In this document: piece by piece, positions 17,126 to 21,658 of the stretch | Position numbering within the stretch: the first letter of the stretch is position 1 | Layout: each line of letters opens with the position of its first letter | DNA from: an uncultured Steroidobacter sp. | GTDB taxonomy: Bacteria; Pseudomonadota; Gammaproteobacteria; Steroidobacterales; Steroidobacteraceae | Assembly (NCBI GenBank): GCA_946478975.1 | Contig: CAMLEO010000097.1 | Span: 1-21,658 of the forward strand | Direction: 5' to 3' | DNA length: 21,658 nucleotides | Translations under genes and position numbers: made by a program | Notes under the pieces: generated by a model | Told to the model about the DNA's origin: nothing | Database searches by the model: none | Seen by the model: the letters and a program-made list of their open reading frames with translations, nothing else

Positions 17126-18265
17126 TCAGATCGCCGGCAGCACGACGCCGGCCTCGCGCAGGCGCTGCAGCTTGTAACGCAGCGTTCGCGGGCTGATGCC
17201 GAGGCGCCTGGCAGCGGCCTGGCGATTGCCGTTGTCCGAACGCAGCGCTTCGAGTATCAAATCGCGTTCGCGGGTCGACAGGGAATCGGACAATCCACCT
17301 GCCGCACCCTCCTCCGACACCTTTTCTTGAGCTGCGGCACGACGCGGCTCAGAAACAAACTCACGCGCGACGCGGCTCGCAGCAGCCAGCGCGGCCGGCA
17401 GCGCATCGAGACCTTCGATTTCCAGGTGCACGTGTTCGGGTTGAATCACCGCCCCGCTTGCCAGAATCAACGCACGCTGCATGACGTTATCGAGCTCGCG
17501 CACATTGCCGGGCCACGGATATAACAACAGCATGTGAGCCGCATCGGCGCTCAGCGCCGGAATGCGCTCGCCGGCACGGCAGCGCGCCGTGAGCAAACGC
17601 ATCGCGAGCGGCAACACATCGTCACGACGCTCACGCAACGGCGACGTGGCGAGAGGAAACACATTCAATCGATAGTAGAGGTCTTCACGAAAGCGACCGG
17701 CGGCAACTTCCGCACGCAGATTGCGATTGGTGGTCGCGAGCACGCGCACGTTCAACCGAATCGGCATGCGGCCGCCGAGACGCTCGACCTCACGTTCCTG
17801 CAACACGCGCAACAGCTTCGCCTGCAAGCCGAGCGGCATCTCGGTCACTTCATCCAACAGCAACGTGCCGCCTTGCGCCTGCTCGAACTTGCCAGGATGG
17901 CTGGCGTGCGCACCGGTGAACGCGCCACGCTCGTAGCCGAACAGAATCGCTTCGAGCATGTTTTCCGGAATGGCCGCGCAGTTGACGGCAACGAAGGCGC
18001 GGTTGGCACGGGGCGAATGGCGATGGATGAAACGAGCGAGCACTTCTTTGCCGGTGCCCGACTCGCCTGCGATCAACACCGTGCAGTCGCTGGCAGCGAC
18101 GCGGCGAGCAAGGTCGGCGAGGCGTCGCGAGGAGTCTGCAATCGCCACCATGTCTTCGGCCGGGCCGGCCGGCTGCGCGCCGACGACAGCTTCGGGAACG
18201 GCAGTGACCGCGCCGTTTTCCTCGGCGACGGTGGCATCGAACTCTAGATGTGACACTGCGCTCAT
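17126..18265 (-). CDS. Sigma-54-dependent flagellar activator of the FleR/FlrC type, lacking a receiver domain
   Basis: The 379-residue product is a bacterial enhancer-binding protein. Walker A GESGTGKE is at 67-74, the sigma-54 contact loop GAFTGA at 114-119, Walker B GGTLLLDE at 132-139, and the WPGNVREL arginine-finger region follows. A Fis-type helix-turn-helix closes the protein ([20 protein letters not shown]). In Pseudomonas FleR and Vibrio FlrC the AAA+ domain is preceded by a phosphorylatable receiver of about 120 residues; here there are only about 40 unstructured residues. No FleS/FlrB kinase gene lies next to it. Its position directly before fliE supports control of basal-body and hook genes. 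A sigma-54 promoter at 18310-18325 suggests activation by the upstream FleQ-type protein. Confidence 0.88.
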   Translation of the reverse strand: MSAVSHLEFDATVAEENGAVTAVPEAVVGAQPAGPAEDMVAIADSSRRLADLARRVAASDCTVLIAGESGTGKEVLARFIHRHSPRANRAFVAVNCAAIPENMLEAILFGYERGAFTGAHASHPGKFEQAQGGTLLLDEVTEMPLGLQAKLLRVLQEREVERLGGRMPIRLNVRVLATTNRNLRAEVAAGRFREDLYYRLNVFPLATSPLRERRDDVLPLAMRLLTARCRAGERIPALSADAAHMLLLYPWPGNVRELDNVMQRALILASGAVIQPEHVHLEIEGLDALPAALAAASRVAREFVSEPRRAAAQEKVSEEGAAGGLSDSLSTRERDLILEALRSDNGNRQAAARRLGISPRTLRYKLQRLREAGVVLPAI

Positions 18266-18309
18266 TTGCTCTGCTGTAAACGTTTGCTTCGCTTCTGCAG
18301 GCTCAGAGG

Positions 18310-18325
18310 AGCAATTTCTGTTCCA
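18310..18325 (-). promoter_or_regulatory. Sigma-54 (RpoN) promoter of the FleR/FlrC-type gene
   Basis: The minus strand reads TGGAACAGAAATTGCT. The invariant GG (-24) and GC (-12) are exactly 10 bases apart, and the TTGCT half is a full match to the TTGCW consensus; two positions of the -24 box differ. It lies 45-60 bases before the ATG at 18265. This agrees with the known hierarchy in which FleQ/FlrA with sigma-54 switches on the second regulator. Confidence 0.7.
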
Positions 18326-18377
18326 GCCGCGCCGCAGTCAGAGGGGGCGCCATCCTGGCCGATGATTCCTGTGGAGC

Positions 18378-18391
18378 CGGTCACACCGGCA
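18378..18391. promoter_or_regulatory. Palindrome GGCAAAGGTTTGCC between the two activator genes
   Basis: Six-base arms GGCAAA and TTTGCC flank a 2-base centre. It lies roughly 55-65 bases upstream of the -24 element of the sigma-54 promoter, a distance suitable for an enhancer-type site of a FleQ-like activator. The binding protein is not known. Confidence 0.35.
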
Positions 18392-18477
18392 AAGGTTTGC
18401 CGCGGCAAGCGCGGCCAGCCCTCGTTGAGCGATGCGCGATGCATTGAGACAGCGCGCACACTCACGAAGGCCGCCTG

Positions 18478-19983
18478 TCAAAGTTCTGTCGCGGCCGCTT
18501 CGTTGAGCATGTGGAACTTGCGCAGCTTTTCCACGAGGGTTGTACGGCGCAGCTTCAACAATCGGGCCGCATGCGCAACCGTGCCGCCGGCGCGGCTGAG
18601 CGCTTGTTGAATCAGGTCGCGCTCGATGGTGAAGAGATGATCGCGCAGGTCGATGCCATCGGGCGGCAGCTGGACCATGGCCTCGCCCGGCTCGCTGTGG
18701 GTGAGCATGGACATCGCTTCGTGATCGTCCTGCACCGCGTCGTCCTCGATATCGAGGTCCACGGGCTCGGCGATCGGCTGCTCCAGATCCGCGCTCAAAT
18801 CCAGCTGTGCAAGCAGATCTGCCGGCCGATATTTCAAAGGCAGGTCGACCACGTCGACCGGACGATTCGGGCACAGGATGGACATGCGCTCGATCAGGTT
18901 GCCCAGCTCGCGCACGTTGCCCGGCCAGGGATAGTGACTCAGGACTTTCAGGGCCCGCGAGGTCAGCTCGACCCGGCTGCGGCCTTCGTCGACGTTGCGC
19001 TGGGCGAAGTCTCGCACCAGCATCGGCAGGTCTTCGAGCCGTGAGCGCAGCGACGGCATTTCGATGGGGAACACGTTGAGGCGATAGAACAAGTCTTCGC
19101 GGAACGTGCCCTTGGCGATGGCCGCTTCCAGATTACGGTGAGTCGCGGCGATGATCCGGACGTTGCAACGGATCGGAGTGTGATTGCCGACACGTTCGAA
19201 CACGCGTTCCTGCAGCACGCGCAACAGCTTCACCTGCATCGGCAGGCTCATATCGCCGATCTCATCCAGGAACAGCGTGCCGCCTTCGGCCATCTCGAAG
19301 CGGCCCTTGCGAGCGGCGATGGCGCCGGTGAAAGAACCCTTCTCGTGGCCGAACAGCTCGCTCTCCAGCAGCTCGGCGGGAATGGCGCCGCAGTTGATGG
19401 CAACGAACGGACGCTGACGACGCGGGCTGGCATCGTGGACCGCGCGCGCGGCGAGCTCCTTGCCGGTGCCGGACTCGCCGAGAATCAGCACGCTCGAATC
19501 GTGTGCGGCCACTTGTTTTATGAGACGCGTCACATCGCGGACCGCGACCGACGAGCCGGTGGGCATCGCCACGTCGCCGATCTCCGCCTGCAGCGCCTGG
19601 GCCGGCATGCGCAACGCCGTGCCGAGCACCGATTGTTTGAACGGAAATGTGAGACGGCGCACACGCGGACCGACTGCCGCGATCAATTGATCGGCGACCG
19701 CTGCCGATCCGTATGCGACAACAGGAATGTCACTCAGCTGCTCGCGCAACGCAGCGCCGAGCTCGGCCCAATCGCAGTCGGCGACATCACCGACCAACAG
19801 TGCGGGTGGATTATGTGGAGCCTGGATCACCGCACGCATCAGTGCGCTGTGATCGATGAGCAAGGGTTCGAGACTCAGTTCACGCAATACATCCGCAACC
19901 TTCTCGGCTCGCCCAGCATCGCTGTCGTACACGACGGCCTGCTGGATGGTGAGGGCTCGGGCTGCGGTTTCATTCAAATTCAT
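18478..19983 (-). CDS. fleQ: Sigma-54-dependent flagellar master regulator, FleQ/FlrA type
   Basis: The 501-residue product matches FleQ/FlrA in architecture. Residues about 14-125 are the FleQ-type degenerate receiver domain. The AAA+ domain has GESGTGKE at 169-176, GSFTGA at 216-221 and GGTLFLDE at 234-241, with [11 protein letters not shown] later. The Fis-type helix-turn-helix has [20 protein letters not shown]. The second residue of the GAFTGA loop is Ser, a conservative change. The LFRS element that holds c-di-GMP in Pseudomonas FleQ is not recognisable here (VAMP at 138-141), though the Arg after Walker A (R180) remains. The ATG at 19983 has GAGG upstream; an in-frame TTG at 20049 would add 22 residues. 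FleQ starts the flagellar cascade with sigma-54. It stands alone between a 307-base leader and the FleR/FlrC-type gene. Confidence 0.93.
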   Translation of the reverse strand: MNLNETAARALTIQQAVVYDSDAGRAEKVADVLRELSLEPLLIDHSALMRAVIQAPHNPPALLVGDVADCDWAELGAALREQLSDIPVVAYGSAAVADQLIAAVGPRVRRLTFPFKQSVLGTALRMPAQALQAEIGDVAMPTGSSVAVRDVTRLIKQVAAHDSSVLILGESGTGKELAARAVHDASPRRQRPFVAINCGAIPAELLESELFGHEKGSFTGAIAARKGRFEMAEGGTLFLDEIGDMSLPMQVKLLRVLQERVFERVGNHTPIRCNVRIIAATHRNLEAAIAKGTFREDLFYRLNVFPIEMPSLRSRLEDLPMLVRDFAQRNVDEGRSRVELTSRALKVLSHYPWPGNVRELGNLIERMSILCPNRPVDVVDLPLKYRPADLLAQLDLSADLEQPIAEPVDLDIEDDAVQDDHEAMSMLTHSEPGEAMVQLPPDGIDLRDHLFTIERDLIQQALSRAGGTVAHAARLLKLRRTTLVEKLRKFHMLNEAAATEL

Positions 19984-20020
19984 TGCGTCGCCTCGCGCTG
20001 TGAAGCCGAGTTTCTTTTGT

Positions 20021-20035
20021 ATGCCTGACAGGCAT
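20021..20035. promoter_or_regulatory. Perfect 15-base palindrome in the fleQ leader
   Basis: ATGCCTGACAGGCAT has two seven-base arms around one base. It ends 38 bases before the fleQ start codon. It could be an operator for a regulator of fleQ, or a hairpin in the fleQ mRNA leader. I recognise no matching known consensus. Confidence 0.4.
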
Positions 20036-20153
20036 TCTGTGCGTGACAATGAATTGCTCGTATCAGGCTCTCCCTGAACGCCGCGTGTGCGTGAACTGCT
20101 GCCAGAAATTTGGCGCTCAGCTCAGGGATCGGCTGAGTTAATCATGTTGCAAC

Positions 20154-20169
20154 CCGCAAAAAAATGCGG
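20154..20169. other. Stem-loop with A/T-rich loop
   Basis: CCGCA and TGCGG form a five-base stem around a loop of six A (six T on the other strand). No T-run follows the stem in either direction, so it is not a convincing intrinsic terminator. Confidence 0.35.
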
Positions 20170-20182
20170 ACTGGCGCGCACT

Positions 20183-20211
20183 TTTATCGCGACTACGCAA
20201 TGCCGTGCGAA
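20183..20211 (-). promoter_or_regulatory. Weak sigma-70 promoter candidate for fleQ
   Basis: On the minus strand TTCGCA and GATAAA, each matching four of six consensus positions, are 17 bases apart. The distance to the fleQ ATG is about 200 bases, which would leave a long leader containing the palindrome at 20021-20035. Confidence 0.3.
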
Positions 20212-20225
20212 TGCCGAATTTCTGA

Positions 20226-20242
20226 CGCGCGCAAAACGCGCG
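20226..20242 (-). terminator. Possible terminator hairpin after the PilZ gene
   Basis: Two CGCGCG arms are separated by five bases, about 50 bases after the stop of the PilZ gene. The stem is strong but only a mixed A/T stretch follows, not a T-run, so termination there is uncertain. Confidence 0.3.
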
Positions 20243-20290
20243 AGACGTAAGTCACATTCGCATTCGAGCCGGCTTAGAAACTTTACTGTG

Positions 20291-20857
20291 TTATTTTTTT
20301 GGTTGCCGAACGCCAGCAACCTGGCGACGATGCTTGCGAAATGCAAGTTTCTCCAGCAGGTCGGAGATGTTCTCGCCCGGCGGCACGAAACGTACCTTGA
20401 TCTTGCCGTCAGGACTTACCGAAGCGATGCGGCCGAACAGGCGCAACGGATCGGCGATGCTCTCGCGCAGGTAGACTTCGAACACACCTTGGTTGCCGAG
20501 CGGCGGGAACGGCGCGATCCCCTGCCACACTCCGCCGAGCGCATTGAAACGAACTGCGGCCGAACGAGGACGCGGGCGACTGGCAATGAGCAGCGCACCG
20601 ACCATGTCGAGCAGCAGGTTGACCTTCATCTCCAGGCGGAGAATGTCCGCGGAGTTCGGCGAGTTGTCGTCGGGCTTGTCGATCTGGCCGTGCTCATCGA
20701 GCGCTGCGACCGCCTGCAACACGCGCAGGTTGCGATCGGCAAAGCTGCCGACGATCGCGGGATCGAACGGCTCGGGCAACGGTCTCCATGCCACCGGCAA
20801 TACGTCTTCGTAAGCCAGTTCTTCGTACAGAATGACTGTATCTAGTCCTTCATACAT
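20291..20857 (-). CDS. Atypical PilZ-domain protein (tPilZ-like, probable c-di-GMP receptor)
   Basis: The 188-residue product resembles the atypical PilZ group described from Xanthomonas, in which long helices tetramerise the protein. It opens with about 95 mostly helical residues (SADILRLEMKVNLLLDMVGALLIA) and then a beta-rich domain (SAAVRFNALGGVWQ, QGVFEVYLRESIADPLRLFGRIASV, GKIKVRFVP), ending in a basic tail (RKHRRQVAGVRQPKK). The canonical RxxxR and DxSxxG nucleotide motifs of ordinary PilZ domains are not evident, so c-di-GMP binding is inferred from family only. It starts 5 bases after fliT and so belongs to the fliS-fliT unit, directly before fleQ. A link between c-di-GMP and flagellar assembly or motility is the likely role. 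Confidence 0.75.
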   Translation of the reverse strand: MYEGLDTVILYEELAYEDVLPVAWRPLPEPFDPAIVGSFADRNLRVLQAVAALDEHGQIDKPDDNSPNSADILRLEMKVNLLLDMVGALLIASRPRPRSAAVRFNALGGVWQGIAPFPPLGNQGVFEVYLRESIADPLRLFGRIASVSPDGKIKVRFVPPGENISDLLEKLAFRKHRRQVAGVRQPKK

Positions 20858-20862
20858 ACGCG

Positions 20863-21189
20863 CTATCTGCTCTTCTTGAGCATCTCCATCATGTTGTCGA
20901 CGGCTGCGGTGTTCGGTACTTCAGAAGATCCTTGAACCTGGGACTGGACTGGATTCTGCGCTGCCGGCGCGGCGGCTGCCATCTGGGCAACTGCTGCATC
21001 GGATTCGGCCATCGCTTGCTGTAACGCCCCGAGCCACTGCCGGTCCTGCGGTGAAGCGTTGGCAGTCAGACTGTGGAGGAGTTCACGCCGCTCCTGCACC
21101 GTCTTCGGCACGTCCTGCCATTGGCCGGTCATGGCCTGCTGGACGAGCTTGTGAGTGGCGGCCAATACGCCGTCCGCAATGGTGCTCAT
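20863..21189 (-). CDS. fliT: FliT-like flagellar export chaperone
   Basis: The 108-residue, mostly helical product lies where fliT is found, immediately after fliS. The segment WQDVPKTVQERRELLHSLTA resembles the FliT/FlgN-like helix that ends in an Arg/Leu-rich turn, and the tail ends with VDNMMEMLKKSR. FliT proteins guard the filament cap FliD before export and, in enterics, bind FlhDC. Residues about 68-92 are an Ala/Gln-rich low-complexity linker. Its ATG overlaps the fliS stop as ATGA. Sequence conservation is weak, so the call depends partly on position. Confidence 0.7.
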   Translation of the reverse strand: MSTIADGVLAATHKLVQQAMTGQWQDVPKTVQERRELLHSLTANASPQDRQWLGALQQAMAESDAAVAQMAAAAPAAQNPVQSQVQGSSEVPNTAAVDNMMEMLKKSR

Positions 21190-21602
21190 TTGTTACGAGC
21201 CTCGGGGCCGATCGCGAGCCACGCGCTGCGAATCTCGTGCAGCAGCGCGCTGACTTCGTCGAGCATCTCGACTTTGTTCTCGGTCGTAGCCAGCAGCAGA
21301 CGGCGACAGATGTAATCGTAGAGCTCGGCGAGATTGGCAGCGATCTGGCCGCCGTTGCGCAGGTCGAGGCTGTTGCGCAGCTCGCCGACGATGGACACGG
21401 CACGATTGATGAGGCGGGCCTTCTCCGCCGTCTCCTTTCGCTGCATGCAGCCGCGGGCCGTCGCGATGCGCTCCAGGGCGCCGTCCAACAACATCACGAT
21501 CAAACGATGCGGGTCCGACGCAGCGACACCACCGTGCGCGGCTGCACTTTGGTAAGCGGCGAGATTCGAAGACCTGTGACCCAGCATGTTCATTTGCTCC
21601 AT
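21186..21602 (-). CDS. fliS: Flagellin export chaperone FliS
   Basis: FliS binds the C-terminus of newly made flagellin and keeps it unpolymerised until export. The 138-residue product has the family pattern: an N-terminal AAYQSA, then DPHRLIVMLLDGALERIATARGCM, NRAVSIVGELRNSLDLRNGGQIAANL, and ELYDYICRRLLLA. An AAGG ribosome site lies seven bases before the ATG at 21602, which I prefer over the in-frame ATGs at 21593 and 21587. It starts 34 bases after an upstream gene's stop codon and is coupled to fliT. Confidence 0.96.
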   Translation of the reverse strand: MEQMNMLGHRSSNLAAYQSAAAHGGVAASDPHRLIVMLLDGALERIATARGCMQRKETAEKARLINRAVSIVGELRNSLDLRNGGQIAANLAELYDYICRRLLLATTENKVEMLDEVSALLHEIRSAWLAIGPEARNK

Positions 21603-21624
21603 CGATCCTTGAAGTGGGTAACGG

Positions 21625-21657
21625 CGCGCGGGCGGCTTACTTGAGGCTGCCCGCGCG
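21625..21657. other. Strong inverted repeat across the upstream gene's stop codon, before fliS
   Basis: Nine-base arms CGCGCGGGC (21625-21633) and GCCCGCGCG (21649-21657) flank a 15-base loop holding the TAA at 21639-21637. The RNA stem would be very stable. On the minus strand no T-run follows, so it may stabilise or partly attenuate the transcript rather than end it. Confidence 0.5.
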
Positions 21658-21658
21658 T
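21637..21658 (-). CDS. Last codons of the gene upstream of fliS (possibly fliD)
   Basis: In one minus-strand frame the edge reads R-A-G-S-L-K and then TAA at 21639-21637. In many gammaproteobacteria fliD precedes fliS, so a fliD end is the natural guess. Six codons are too few for identification by sequence. Confidence 0.3.

Larger units (their letters stand above)
19984..20290. other. 307-base intergenic region upstream of fleQ, with promoter candidate and several hairpins
   Basis: No coding frame of interest was found. The segment holds, from fleQ outward, a perfect palindrome (20021-20035), two short stem-loops (20121-20137 and 20154-20169), a weak promoter candidate (20183-20211) and a GC-only hairpin (20226-20242) just after the PilZ gene. 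It is noticeably less GC-rich in places than the coding DNA around it. It separates the fliS-fliT-pilZ unit from fleQ, so fleQ is probably transcribed on its own. Confidence 0.6.

Noticed and set aside
17115..17280. Separate sigma-54 promoter for fliE
   Set aside because: No GG-N10-GC with supporting bases was found on the minus strand ahead of fliE; co-transcription with the regulator gene is simpler.
18262..18465. Small minus-strand frame of 67 codons overlapping the FleR/FlrC-type start as ATGA
   Set aside because: The sigma-54 promoter lies inside it, its start codon is GTG without a ribosome site, and the protein has no recognisable feature.
20278..20285. FliA (sigma-28) promoter, minus strand TAAAGTTT
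   Set aside because: The -35 match is good but no GCCGATAA-like box lies at the required spacing; the nearest GCCG is only four bases away.
1..21658. CRISPR array, insertion sequence or tRNA gene
   Set aside because: No regularly spaced direct repeats, transposase-like protein, terminal inverted repeats or cloverleaf were recognised by eye on either strand.

Overview
The window looks like chromosomal DNA of a GC-rich, polar-flagellated gammaproteobacterium. The flagellar gene order, two sigma-54-dependent flagellar regulators of the FleQ and FleR/FlrC type, and two proteins with GlyGly-CTERM-like tails suggest the Steroidobacter/Nevskiales/Xanthomonadales side of the class. That placement is inference from gene content. 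No rRNA, tRNA, CRISPR array, transposase or phage gene was recognised.

The right half (about 10.67-21.66 kb) is one nearly continuous flagellar block read on the minus strand. In transcription order it holds the last codons of an upstream gene, fliS, fliT-like, an atypical PilZ gene, a 307-base regulatory gap, a fleQ-type master activator, a fleR/flrC-type activator without a receiver domain behind a good sigma-54 promoter, and then fliE, fliF, fliG, fliH, fliI, fliJ and fliK. Many junctions are ATGA overlaps or gaps of a few bases, so the block is translationally coupled. It encodes the rod adaptor, MS ring, switch rotor, the type III export ATPase complex with its regulator and stalk, and the hook-length ruler. 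The sequence stops being flagellar after fliK; fliL-M-N-O-P-Q-R do not follow.

The left half (1 to about 10.69 kb) is an accessory mosaic. On the minus strand it starts with a GNAT acetyltransferase (cut by the window edge) behind a fluoride channel gene (crcB/fluC). A plus-strand TPR protein with a Cys/His-containing C-terminal domain follows. Next is a secreted GH43 arabinanase-like gene with a ricin-type lectin region and a possible type-IX-secretion-like tail, interrupted by one in-frame TGA between its catalytic residues. Upstream of it is a 941-residue composite surface protein with BNR/sialidase-like, choice-of-anchor-D, Ig-like and duplicated 'GCGGTL' modules, a sorting-signal-like segment and then an outer-membrane beta-barrel, all in one frame. 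After that come a ketopantoate-reductase-family gene, a VAO-type FAD oxidase, an XRE regulator and a short cell-surface-type protein with a C-terminal sorting signal but no visible signal peptide.

The most unusual signals are the composite protein with an internal sorting-like tail, the clean nonsense codon in the arabinanase, the loss of FleS and of the FleR receiver domain, and the divergent c-di-GMP motif in the FleQ homologue beside a PilZ gene.
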